Below, piece by piece: positions 9,425 to 17,696 of a stretch of DNA of 64,000 nt. Below the pieces are notes generated by a model that was given only the letters and a program-made list of their open reading frames with translations, was not told the origin of the DNA and searched no databases. The stretch spans positions 62,001-126,000 of the forward strand of contig CBFHNF010000002.1 in assembly GCA_965657135.1 (NCBI GenBank), in the 5' to 3' direction. Numbering within the stretch: the first letter of the stretch is position 1; the number at the start of each line of letters is the position of its first letter. Both the position numbers and the translations under genes were made by a program. The stretch comes from HIMB11 sp965657135 (GTDB taxonomy: Bacteria; Pseudomonadota; Alphaproteobacteria; Rhodobacterales; Rhodobacteraceae).

Positions 9425-9880
9425 ATGCTTGATGATCTTGATCGACGCATTCTACGCTATCTTCAGGCAGAGCCTGAAATGCCGCTTGCTGATTTGGCTG
9501 AACGTGCCGCCACGACACCGTCGGTTGCGTCGCGGCGTTTATCGCGGATGCGCCGCGATGGAACAATCGTAAGCAAAACTGTGGTCATTGATTGGGCGGC
9601 CCTTGGATACGAGGTCGAGGTGTCGTTGCGTGTGACATTGGACAAAACGCAACCGCGCGCTTTTGAAGCCTTCATCGATGCGGCACGTGATGTTCCCGAG
9701 GTTATCGAAATTCAAACTTTCTTGGGGCGCGTGGATGTTCGTCTGTCTGTGGTTGCCCGCGACATGGCAGATTATCAGAAAGTATATCGGGATCGTATCC
9801 TAACCTTGCCCCACATCGCCGAGGTCGAAGCCTTGATGCATGTGGCACGCATCAAAACCAATTCAGGGGTGCCTATATGA
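9425..9880 (+). CDS. Lrp/AsnC-family transcriptional regulator (first of a tandem pair)
   Basis: 151 residues: an N-terminal winged helix (DDLDRRILRYLQ, PSVASRRLSRMRRDGTI) and a C-terminal RAM/AsnC ligand-binding domain (VSLRVTL, VPEVIEIQTFLGRVDVRL). Such proteins form octamers that sense amino acids. No ribosome site is obvious ahead of the ATG. Its stop overlaps the start of the next Lrp gene (ATGA at 9877-9880), so the two are translationally coupled and may form hetero-oligomers. Confidence 0.9.
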   Translation: MLDDLDRRILRYLQAEPEMPLADLAERAATTPSVASRRLSRMRRDGTIVSKTVVIDWAALGYEVEVSLRVTLDKTQPRAFEAFIDAARDVPEVIEIQTFLGRVDVRLSVVARDMADYQKVYRDRILTLPHIAEVEALMHVARIKTNSGVPI

Positions 9881-10329
9881 TATTGGATGAAACAGATCGT
9901 GCGTTATTGCGCCTGTTACAACAGGATGCAGATCAAAGCGCTGCTGCACTTGCGAAGTCATTAAACATGTCGCAACCCGCAATTTGGCGTCGGATAAAGC
10001 GGCTAAAAGAAGACGGGATCATAAAAGGCGTCACCCTAAACCTTGATCATGAAAAACTGGGCCTTGGGGTGACGGTTTTTTTGGGGATTAAGCTGGCCAC
10101 AAAGGGTCGCGTCAGCTTAGAGGATTTTGAACGGGCCGTAAAAGCGATCCCAGAGGTACAGCAAATCGAACACGTGCTGGGGCTTTATGATTATCGACTG
10201 CGCGTTGTGGCGCGCGACATTTCCGATTTTGAGCGCGTATTGCGCCGTCGCATCATGACCTTGCCAGGCGTGGGTGATCTTGAGGCGAACGTGCTTTTGA
10301 GCGAAGAAAAACGCCCCGGCCCGATTTAG
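9877..10329 (+). CDS. Lrp/AsnC-family transcriptional regulator (second of a tandem pair)
   Basis: 150 residues with the same two-domain plan as its neighbour: helix-turn-helix DETDRALLRLLQ and SQPAIWRRIKRLKEDGIIKG, then the AsnC domain with IPEVQQIEHVLGLYDYRLRVVA. The two paralogues are clearly divergent, so this is an old duplication. The four-base overlap with the upstream gene indicates one transcript. A class V aminotransferase gene follows 89 bases downstream. Confidence 0.9.
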   Translation: MILDETDRALLRLLQQDADQSAAALAKSLNMSQPAIWRRIKRLKEDGIIKGVTLNLDHEKLGLGVTVFLGIKLATKGRVSLEDFERAVKAIPEVQQIEHVLGLYDYRLRVVARDISDFERVLRRRIMTLPGVGDLEANVLLSEEKRPGPI

Positions 10330-10418
10330 CAAAGTGAATATTTGTCGCATGGGGCAATTTGGGCTAATGTCTATGGTACGTCCAAGATACAACGTTGATT
10401 CAATTACAGGAGGCCCGG

Positions 10419-11549
10419 ATGGCTGCGCTACTTGAGCATATTGATCCAGAGGGATTGGAAGAGTTTTCGGTGGTCTTTACGGATCGCTCACTGAACCACA
10501 TGTCAAAATCGTTTCAGTCGGTCATGACAGATATTTCTGGCATGTTAAAAGAGGTATATAATGCTGATGCAACTGCCCTGATCCCAGGGGGGGGAACATA
10601 CGGTATGGAGGCAGTCGCTCGACAATTTGGCCGCGACGCCAAAGTGCTTGTCGTTCGAAATGGCTGGTTCTCCTATCGCTGGAGCCAGATTTTTGAAACC
10701 TCATCAATTGCCTCCGATGTCGAGGTCATGAAGGCACGCCGTACAGGAAACGGTGTACACGAACCATTTCGCCCCGCCGCAATAGAAGATGTCGTTGCCC
10801 GTATTCATGAACTGCGCCCTGACGTTGTTTTTGCACCGCACGTTGAAACATCTGCGGGTGTTATCCTGCCCGATGATTATGTCACAGCATTGGCCAGCGC
10901 GGCGCATGATGTCGGCGCAATTATGGTATTGGACTGTATCGCATCGGGTTGTGTTTGGGTCGATATGAAGGCCACAGGCGTTGATGTGTTGATTTCCGCC
11001 CCGCAAAAGGGGTGGTCTGCATCGCCCTCTGCAGGTTTGGTCATGATGTCAGAACGTGCCGTCCAGCGTTTGGATAGCACGACGTCAGACAGCTTTGCGA
11101 TCGATTTGAAGAAATGGTATTCGATTATGCAAACCTATGAAAATGGGGGCCACGCCTATCACGCGACAATGCCAACTGACGCATTGCGCGCATTCCGCGA
11201 TACGATGTTAGAAACCAAAGAGTACGGATTTGGCAAATTGTGTGACGCGCAGTGGGAACTGGGCAATCGCGTTCGTGATATTTTGAAGGCGAAAGGCATT
11301 CAATCCGTCGCCGCTGACGGGTTTGGTGCACCAGGTGTTGTCGTAAGCTATACGGGCGATGCTTCTATCCAAAACGGATCAAAATTTGCGGCGGAAGGCA
11401 TGCAGATTGCCGCGGGGGTTCCGCTTGCCTGTGACGAACCAGAAGGATTCATGACGTTCCGTTTGGGCTTATTCGGTTTAGATAAACTCTACAACGTGGA
11501 GGGCACAGTTGCGCGATTGTCCCGCGTGCTGGATACTGTGCTGAAATAA
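10419..11549 (+). CDS. PLP-dependent class V aminotransferase (alanine-glyoxylate/serine-pyruvate type)
   Basis: 376 residues from the ATG at 10419, chosen because AGGAGG lies at 10408-10413 with ideal spacing; an upstream in-frame TTG has none. Class V features: LIPGGGTYGMEAVARQ (cofactor phosphate loop), VLDCIASGCVWVDM (Asp near the pyridine nitrogen) and SAPQKGWSASPSAGLV with the Schiff-base Lys. Family members transaminate alanine, serine or glyoxylate; the exact substrate is not determinable here. Confidence 0.85.
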   Translation: MAALLEHIDPEGLEEFSVVFTDRSLNHMSKSFQSVMTDISGMLKEVYNADATALIPGGGTYGMEAVARQFGRDAKVLVVRNGWFSYRWSQIFETSSIASDVEVMKARRTGNGVHEPFRPAAIEDVVARIHELRPDVVFAPHVETSAGVILPDDYVTALASAAHDVGAIMVLDCIASGCVWVDMKATGVDVLISAPQKGWSASPSAGLVMMSERAVQRLDSTTSDSFAIDLKKWYSIMQTYENGGHAYHATMPTDALRAFRDTMLETKEYGFGKLCDAQWELGNRVRDILKAKGIQSVAADGFGAPGVVVSYTGDASIQNGSKFAAEGMQIAAGVPLACDEPEGFMTFRLGLFGLDKLYNVEGTVARLSRVLDTVLK

Positions 11550-11599
11550 CCTTTGGAAATTTAATTTTGTATGAGCCGATTGTGTTTCACAGTCGGCCT

Positions 11600-12805
11600 T
11601 TATCTTAGGCCAAGGCCCATTTGCATCAGCGTTTTGCGGACCTGAGGCATAGCATACAGTGCGTTCAGTCCGGTTGCGCGTAGATCCCGCAGGGGCTGAT
11701 CATCAAACATGGATGCGCGATTTAGCAGCGTGATCCCCTGAACACGAAGTTTTAAATCCCCAAATCGTGATTGCTGATAGGCTTGCAGCATATCAGCTGA
11801 GCCCAAATTTTCGCGATTATTCGTTGCGAGATCCCTCAATGATCGAATGTCTGCAAGGCTCATATTCAAACCCTGCGCACCGATTGGGGGTACAACATGT
11901 GCGGTTTCAGCAACCAATGCAACACGCTGACCGCTTAAGCGATCGGCAAGCTGTGATATAATGGGCCAGATGCTGCGTTTGCCCAACAACTGCAATGGGC
12001 CAAGCAAGTTGCAAGAACGCGCGGTCATTGCAGCTTCAAATTCAGGAACATCCATATCAAATAGCGCCTGCGCATTTGGTCCAGTTTCCATCCAGACGAT
12101 GGCCGAACAGGGCATTCCTTCGTGATCGGGTAGGGGCACCAATGTAAATGGACCACCGGTGCGATGAATTTCAGTTGAGACGTTTTTATGCGGGATCGGG
12201 TGCGTCACGGCAAAGGCCAGTGCTTTTTGCCCAAAACGCGTGGTGCGCACACCAATGCCAGAGAATTCACGCATTTTCGAATTGCGACCATCCGCTGCAA
12301 TGACCAGATGTGCGCGATATCGATCCCCATTAGAAAGCGTCACGCGTGCCTCACCTTCTCTTGTGAATAAGCGCGCACATGATTCACCCGTTAGGAATGT
12401 TAGAGATTCTAACTCTTCAATCCGTTTCAACAATGCAAGGCGTGCCGCGGTATTTGGGATATTCCACCCAAAGGGCAAGTCCGACACTTCTTTTGAATTA
12501 AATTCTTTTTCAACACGCATTCTTGGCGGGCTTTCTGCCCCGCCGGCATCCACAATTCGCATGATATCTAACGGCATCGTTTCAGGTGCGAAATATTCCC
12601 ATATTCCTAAATCATCCAAAAAGTTCCGTGCGGGTTGTAAGAACGCTGTCGTGCGCAAATCCGCACCATCATCCGCGCGTGAGGTGACGGGTGGCATTGG
12701 ATCAACACAGAGTGTTTCAAAACCGGCCTGCGCAAAGGCAATCGCCGATACCATTCCAGCAATGCCGCCCCCTGATACAATAACGTCAACTGAATGATCA
12801 CTCAT
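11600..12805 (-). CDS. UbiH/UbiF/VisC-type FAD-dependent hydroxylase (ubiquinone biosynthesis)
   Basis: 401 residues. Dinucleotide-binding SGGGIAGMVSAIAFAQAG at the N-terminus, the DGRNSKMRE segment after the central sheet, and the second FAD motif VVPPIGAQGLNMSLADI are those of aromatic-ring hydroxylases of quinone synthesis. In alphaproteobacteria such proteins (UbiH, UbiF, UbiL) hydroxylate the ring of the polyprenylphenol precursor; which position this one uses cannot be read. It stands 63 bases after a HAD hydrolase gene on the same strand. Confidence 0.85.
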   Translation of the reverse strand: MSDHSVDVIVSGGGIAGMVSAIAFAQAGFETLCVDPMPPVTSRADDGADLRTTAFLQPARNFLDDLGIWEYFAPETMPLDIMRIVDAGGAESPPRMRVEKEFNSKEVSDLPFGWNIPNTAARLALLKRIEELESLTFLTGESCARLFTREGEARVTLSNGDRYRAHLVIAADGRNSKMREFSGIGVRTTRFGQKALAFAVTHPIPHKNVSTEIHRTGGPFTLVPLPDHEGMPCSAIVWMETGPNAQALFDMDVPEFEAAMTARSCNLLGPLQLLGKRSIWPIISQLADRLSGQRVALVAETAHVVPPIGAQGLNMSLADIRSLRDLATNNRENLGSADMLQAYQQSRFGDLKLRVQGITLLNRASMFDDQPLRDLRATGLNALYAMPQVRKTLMQMGLGLR

Positions 12806-12868
12806 GACTTTATCCTCTTGCTTGAACCATAGTTAGGCCAGATCAACGCAAATCAAAAGGTTGCTGCG

Positions 12869-13516
12869 TCACTCGGTCACCAGTTTGGTCAAAAAATTCG
12901 ATAAATTTTGCGTACGGTGGTGAATGTGTGCATCCTCGCTTATGCCATGTACCAAAACAGTTTTCATTCCCATGGAATGCGGTACCAAGAGATTTTGCGG
13001 ACTGTCTTCGAACATTGCGGCCTTAGTAGGGTTAATCGCGGCCTTGGCAAAGATCGTATCATAGGCCGATTTATTGGGTTTAGGAATCAATTCTGCGTCT
13101 TCTAGGGCGTAAACAGCGTCGAACATATCGTTCATCTGCAATCGATCCAGCGCCTGCAATGCATAGTTTCGTGGCGCATTTGTGTAGACAATTTTAAGTC
13201 CTGGCAGGTCCTTAAGGCGGGCATTTAATTCATGATCTGGATGCAGAACCGAAAAATCGATGTCGTGAACGTCGTGCAAAAAATCTGCAGGATCAACGTC
13301 GTGATGGTGCATCAAACCAGTGAGAGATGCGCCATATGTATCCCAGTAATGTTGTCGTAGTTTATCTGCCTCAGATTGCCCTAATCCAGTTACCTTGACG
13401 AAATAATCTGCCATCAAAATTTCGATCTGATCAAACAGCTTATTGTGCGCGGGATAAAGCGTGTGGTCCATATCAAACACCCATTGGCGCACATGCGAAA
13501 ACTGACTTTTGGGCAT
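12869..13516 (-). CDS. HAD-superfamily hydrolase, pyrimidine 5'-nucleotidase (SDT1-like)
   Basis: 215 residues. HAD motif I is FDMDHTLYP, motif II IVYTNAP, motif III a Lys in IPKPNKSAYD, and motif IV FEDSPQNL. DxDxTLYP followed by an alpha-helical cap is typical of the SDT1/PPA1317 subgroup, which removes phosphate from UMP, CMP or similar compounds. The function is assigned by family only. It is divergent from the GntR-family gene. Confidence 0.85.
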   Translation of the reverse strand: MPKSQFSHVRQWVFDMDHTLYPAHNKLFDQIEILMADYFVKVTGLGQSEADKLRQHYWDTYGASLTGLMHHHDVDPADFLHDVHDIDFSVLHPDHELNARLKDLPGLKIVYTNAPRNYALQALDRLQMNDMFDAVYALEDAELIPKPNKSAYDTIFAKAAINPTKAAMFEDSPQNLLVPHSMGMKTVLVHGISEDAHIHHRTQNLSNFLTKLVTE

Positions 13517-13610
13517 ATTATAGTCCTAAACATATTCAAAAAAGCGAAAGGGTTACTTGATTTGCGCGTAAAACACCCCGTAAGGTGTTCCAAGATAACG
13601 GACGAGTAAC

Positions 13611-14252
13611 ATGACACAGATACGACAAAATAACAAAGACGCCTATGGTTTGATACTAGATGCGATTGATATCGGAGTTTACAAACCGGGTGACCGACTT
13701 GTCGAGAGTGAACTGGCAGATCGTTTCGGTGTGTCACGGACGCCCATTCGTGAGGCGTTACAGCGTCTAGAAACGCAATCCCTCCTAAGTCGTGATGGCC
13801 GTAGCTTGATTGTTTCTTCACTTGATCATAGCCAAATCGCCGAGCTGTATGTCGTAAGGAGCGAACTCGAAGGTTTGGCCGCTCGTCTGGCTGCGCGTCA
13901 TGCCACGATAGAAGAAAAACGTGTTTTGCAGGACATGGTTGATGACGATTACAAAATTGTGGATGATCCAAACGCTTTATCACGGGCAAACCGCAGATTT
14001 CATAAACAAATACACTTGGCCTCGCACAACCGGTTTTTGGTGCAACAGCTAGATTTGGTTCATCGATCAATGGCACTGATGGCAACGACATCCTTAGCAG
14101 CAGATGGCCGCGGTGAAGTTGCACTGGCAGAACACCAACAAATCGTCGATGCAATTATGAATGGACATGAAGATAAAGCAGACGAGTGTTTACGTCAGCA
14201 CATTTCGATTGCATTTTCGACGCGCCTCAAACTTCTCGCTGAAAGCGTTTAG
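13611..14252 (+). CDS. GntR-family (FadR subfamily) transcriptional regulator
   Basis: 213 residues: N-terminal winged helix (YGLILDAIDIGVYKPGDRLVE, FGVSRTPIREALQRLE) and an all-helical FCD ligand domain from about residue 75 (LYVVRSELEGLAARLAA, RRFHKQIHLASHN, HQQIVDAI, HI). The Asp/His pattern of the FCD domain usually binds a metal and a carboxylic acid. Its stop overlaps the carA stop by four bases on the opposite strand. The target is unknown; the divergent HAD gene is a candidate. Confidence 0.88.
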   Translation: MTQIRQNNKDAYGLILDAIDIGVYKPGDRLVESELADRFGVSRTPIREALQRLETQSLLSRDGRSLIVSSLDHSQIAELYVVRSELEGLAARLAARHATIEEKRVLQDMVDDDYKIVDDPNALSRANRRFHKQIHLASHNRFLVQQLDLVHRSMALMATTSLAADGRGEVALAEHQQIVDAIMNGHEDKADECLRQHISIAFSTRLKLLAESV

Positions 14253-15397
14253 TTCATCGAGTCTGCAAAACGTTCGAACAAATAAAAGCTGTCTTGTGGA
14301 CCGGGGCTTGCTTCCGGATGGTGTTGCACAGAAAATACAGCACGATCCTTCATCCGGATCCCACAATTTGAACCATCAAATAATGATACATGGGTTTCAA
14401 TTACACCTTCAGGCAGCGTTTGTGCATCGACCGCAAAACCGTGGTTCATCGACGTGATTTCCACTTTGTTCGATTCATGCTCTTTTACGGGATGGTTTGC
14501 ACCATGGTGTCCGTGGTTCATTTTTATCGTTTTCGCACCAAGTGCCAGTGCTAGCATTTGGTGACCTAAGCAAATTCCAAAAATAGGAAGGTCTGTGGTG
14601 TCCAAGATTTTTTTGATCATTGGCACCGCATACGCACCGGTCGCTGCGGGATCGCCTGGGCCGTTGGATAGGAAAACGCCATCTGGCTTGTGTGCTAAAA
14701 CGTCTTCTGCACTTGCCGTCGCGGGCAATACGGTTACGTCACAACCAGCCGAGGCTAAGCATCGCAGAATATTACGTTTTGCCCCGAAATCCAACGCCAC
14801 AACTTTGTGTTTTGCTTGCGTTTGCGGTTTGTACCCCTCGGGCCATGCCCAACGCATTTCATTCCACTTGTAACTTTGTGCGCAGGTCACGTCTTTTGCC
14901 AGATCCAGGCCTTCAAGACCGCTGAACGATTTGGCGGCAGCGACCAATGCATCCGTGTCAATATTGCCGTTTGGATCATGGGCCAACGCGCAATGGGGCG
15001 CGCCTTGCATTCTGATGGCGCGGGTTAATCGACGTGTGTCAACGCCACCGATCGCAATACGACCGCGACGTGCCAGCCAATCTGAAAGATGCGATTGTGA
15101 TCGCCAGTTTGAGGGTTCCGTTGGGTCCCATTTCACCACCATGCCCTCAGCGACAGGATCCGCAGTTTCATCATCTTCATCGTTGACGCCAGTGTTTCCG
15201 ATATGCGGGAATGTGAATGTCACAATTTGTCCAGCATATGATGGGTCAGTCATGATTTCCTGATATCCTGTCATTGCCGTATTAAAGCACAATTCGGCAA
15301 CTGTTTGTCCCGTTGCCCCAAACCCATATCCATAAAACAAAGTTCCATCGGCTAATGCCAAACATGCGGTGGGTTTTGGTGCAGTTTCTGATGCCAT
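14249..15397 (-). CDS. carA: Carbamoyl-phosphate synthase small (glutaminase) subunit
   Basis: 382 residues. N-terminal CarA domain (LADGTLFYGYGFGATG, MTGYQEIMTDPSYAGQIVTFTFPHIGNTGVN), C-terminal class I amidotransferase with nucleophile Cys in FGICLGHQML and the His/Glu of VQHHPEASPGP. It supplies ammonia from glutamine to CarB for arginine and pyrimidine synthesis. carB is not in the window, so the two are separated. It is divergent from the yqeY-like gene. Confidence 0.96.
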   Translation of the reverse strand: MASETAPKPTACLALADGTLFYGYGFGATGQTVAELCFNTAMTGYQEIMTDPSYAGQIVTFTFPHIGNTGVNDEDDETADPVAEGMVVKWDPTEPSNWRSQSHLSDWLARRGRIAIGGVDTRRLTRAIRMQGAPHCALAHDPNGNIDTDALVAAAKSFSGLEGLDLAKDVTCAQSYKWNEMRWAWPEGYKPQTQAKHKVVALDFGAKRNILRCLASAGCDVTVLPATASAEDVLAHKPDGVFLSNGPGDPAATGAYAVPMIKKILDTTDLPIFGICLGHQMLALALGAKTIKMNHGHHGANHPVKEHESNKVEITSMNHGFAVDAQTLPEGVIETHVSLFDGSNCGIRMKDRAVFSVQHHPEASPGPQDSFYLFERFADSMN

Positions 15398-15549
15398 ACT
15401 CTCGACTCTCTGGGGTGCAAATTGTCGGCAAACTAGTTTGAACGTAGGGCAGGGTCAAGCGCACATTATACATATTATCGACTTGCTCCAAATCCAAGTT
15501 TTGGCTAGGGTGGCGCACTAAATTAACCCTAATTCCTAGGAGTGGGAAC

Positions 15550-16011
15550 ATGGATTTGCGCGCATCGATCATGGCAGCAACGAAACAAGCGATGAAGGAT
15601 AAGGCGGCTAACCGCCTGTCAACACTACGTCTTATCAGTGCTGCTATTAAGGATCGTGACATTGCTGCACGTGCAGACGGAAATGATGATGGTGTGAGTG
15701 ATGATGAGCTACTGGCGATTCTTGGTAAGATGACGCGCCAGCGCAGCGAAAGCGCAAAAACCTATGAAGAAGCAGGTCGCATAGATTTGGCTGAGCGTGA
15801 ATTAGAAGAAATCACGGTTATCGAAGAATTTTTGCCCAGACAATTGGATGAAACCGAAGTTGACAACGCAATCGATGCCGCCATTGCAGCGGTCGGTGCG
15901 GGCTCTATCCGCGATATGGGTAAAGTCATGGGCGAATTGAAGTCGCAGTTTACAGGGCAAATGGATTTTGGAACGGTTGGGGCGAAAGTAAAAACGAAAC
16001 TTTCAAGTTAA
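15550..16011 (+). CDS. GatB/YqeY domain protein
   Basis: 153 residues. Full YqeY pattern: LRASIMAATKQAMKDKAANRLSTLRLI, a middle region LTRQRSESAKTYEEAGR-like helix, LEEITVIEEFLPRQL, and a C-terminal MGKVMGELKSQFTGQMDFG. YqeY is homologous to the tail domain of GatB, which binds tRNA; its free-standing role is not established, though an amidotransferase-like tRNA role is suspected. AGGAG lies just ahead of the ATG. Divergent from carA. Confidence 0.9.
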   Translation: MDLRASIMAATKQAMKDKAANRLSTLRLISAAIKDRDIAARADGNDDGVSDDELLAILGKMTRQRSESAKTYEEAGRIDLAERELEEITVIEEFLPRQLDETEVDNAIDAAIAAVGAGSIRDMGKVMGELKSQFTGQMDFGTVGAKVKTKLSS

Positions 16012-16503
16012 GCTGCGATAATCATTAAAGCGCGCTTGCAGCTCGACAAATAGTTCTTTGCGTTCTTCTTCGGACAGGAATGCACCAATTTCCACCTCAC
16101 GACCATTCCCACTAAGGGTGACATAATGCGGAACGGGACCGCCAGTTTCATGCATATGTACGCGTGCCCAATAGGCATTGCATTCCCAATCTTTTTGTTC
16201 TCCATTTGCTTCCTGCCGGAGCAACTTGAATTGATCCGTATCCAACGTTAGGCGTTCTATTATCGAGCGGTCGCGGAAATTTTTGCGGATTGCAAAATAT
16301 ATTGCAGCAACGGTTATCATTAAGAACGGCAAAAGCGCCCAAAACAATATGGTGCCAATGAGCGCGAACAGTGGGATTGTAATCAGGACAAAGGTGGTCA
16401 TGATGAAACTTGCAAACCCGCTATGGGGCAGTGAACTAAATGGCCACAGATCTAGTTGGTCTTGAACTTCGCTGGATGTTTTTTGGGTCCACTGATAGGG
16501 CAT
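16003..16503 (-). CDS. DUF2244 membrane protein
   Basis: 166 residues with two closely spaced transmembrane segments at about 30-50 and 53-70, then a soluble beta-rich domain (RSIIERLTLDTDQFKLLR, YWARVHMHETGGPVPHYVTLSG, VEIGAFLSEEERKEL), the DUF2244 signature. DUF2244 genes are common beside cytochrome oxidase genes in alphaproteobacteria, and ctaD is nearby here, but no biochemical role is established. Its 3' end overlaps the convergent yqeY-like gene by nine bases. Confidence 0.8.
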   Translation of the reverse strand: MPYQWTQKTSSEVQDQLDLWPFSSLPHSGFASFIMTTFVLITIPLFALIGTILFWALLPFLMITVAAIYFAIRKNFRDRSIIERLTLDTDQFKLLRQEANGEQKDWECNAYWARVHMHETGGPVPHYVTLSGNGREVEIGAFLSEEERKELFVELQARFNDYRSLT

Positions 16504-16625
16504 TTTTTATTCTCTTTGGTATTCGCAGAAAGTAGGTGGAAATAATCTGAAGAAAAGGTGAAAATTTGTCGCGTTTTCGAGGCGGGGTTCCTATGGTGAC
16601 CAAAACAAGTGTAACAGGGGCAAAT

Positions 16626-17630
16626 ATGCCAGAAAAAATCAACCTAAGTATTTCCGCCGCCATTGATTTGATACAGCGTGCATTTATGGCCAATGGGCTG
16701 AATGAGCAGGGTGCACATTGTGTGGCTCGCGCTCTTGTTGACGCAGAAGCAGAGGGTCAAGTCGGCCATGGTTTTTCGCGTGTTGGTGATTACATTGCGC
16801 AAATGAAAAGCGGTAAAATTTCTGGGAACGCATTACCCCGCATTATTTCAAGTTCACCCAGTTTTTTCCACGTTTCTGCTGAAAATGGTTTTGCCTATCC
16901 TGCAATTGATTTCGCGATTGAGCATGGCTGTGAAATGGCAAACGACACTGGATGTGTGGCAATGGCAATTTCACAATCAAATCATTGTGGAACCTTAGCC
17001 GGCCATGTGGAAAAGTTGGCGAATAGGGGTTTGGTCGGAATTATGGTTGCCAATACGCCAGCTGCAATTGCACCTTGGGGTGGCAATAAGGCCCTTTTTG
17101 GAACCAACCCAATTGCCTTTGCTGCGCCGCGTGCGGGGTCAGATCCCCTGATTATTGATTTATCCCTATCTGTTGTGGCGCGTGGCAAAGTTATGAATGC
17201 CAAGAAAACAGGCCAAGAAATTCCATTTGGCTGGGCCTTGGACAAAGATGGTCAGCCAACGAAAGATCCAAATGTGGCGCTAGATGGTGGAACGATGGTT
17301 CCCATTGGTGAGGCTAAGGGTACCGCATTAGCATTAATGGTTGAAATACTTGCCTCTAGCTTAACAGGTGCAAATACGTCTGGGGACATGCCATCGTTTT
17401 TCGCTTCATCCGGACCATCGGCAAATGCTGGACAATTTTTGATCGCAATCAGGCCAAGCGATAATGCAGGTTTCCTAGCGCGGCTTGAAGCGCTGTTGAG
17501 CGATATAGTCGAAACTCCTGGTGCAAGACTTCCGGGATTTCGTCGACAAACATCGCGCAAGGCCGCAATTACCAATGGGATTGATGTGCCATTGCAATAT
17601 ATCAGCGTTATACAGGATATGTTTGCCTGA
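16626..17630 (+). CDS. Ldh-family NAD(P)-dependent oxidoreductase (malate/L-lactate/ureidoglycolate dehydrogenase type)
   Basis: 334 residues from the ATG at 16626, with AGGGGC ahead; the frame extends to a TTG at 16566 that looks less likely. The family is recognised by VGHGFSRVGDYI, the catalytic His in SNHCGTLAGHVE, ANTPAAIAPWGG, GTNPIAFAAPR and KGTALALMVEIL. It is a Rossmann-unrelated fold reducing 2-oxoacids; substrates range over malate, sulfolactate, 2,3-diketogulonate and ureidoglycolate, and cannot be chosen here. Confidence 0.85.
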   Translation: MPEKINLSISAAIDLIQRAFMANGLNEQGAHCVARALVDAEAEGQVGHGFSRVGDYIAQMKSGKISGNALPRIISSSPSFFHVSAENGFAYPAIDFAIEHGCEMANDTGCVAMAISQSNHCGTLAGHVEKLANRGLVGIMVANTPAAIAPWGGNKALFGTNPIAFAAPRAGSDPLIIDLSLSVVARGKVMNAKKTGQEIPFGWALDKDGQPTKDPNVALDGGTMVPIGEAKGTALALMVEILASSLTGANTSGDMPSFFASSGPSANAGQFLIAIRPSDNAGFLARLEALLSDIVETPGARLPGFRRQTSRKAAITNGIDVPLQYISVIQDMFA

Positions 17631-17650
17631 TAGTCGATATTCGCCCATAA

Positions 17651-17680
17651 AAAAACCCCCGCAACTGCAGGGGTTTTTTT
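17651..17680. terminator. Bidirectional intrinsic terminator between the Ldh-family gene and ctaD
   Basis: A-run, CCCC, ten-base loop, GGGG, T-run: 17651-17660 pair with 17671-17680 and further T residues follow. Because both arms carry A/T tracts it can terminate the convergent Ldh-family and ctaD transcripts alike. Confidence 0.88.
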
Positions 17681-17696
17681 TATGTTATTGCAGCAC

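Noticed and set aside
12240..12797. A 185-codon frame opposite the UbiH-like gene
   Set aside because: Lies wholly in an established gene; Ser/Arg-rich antisense composition.
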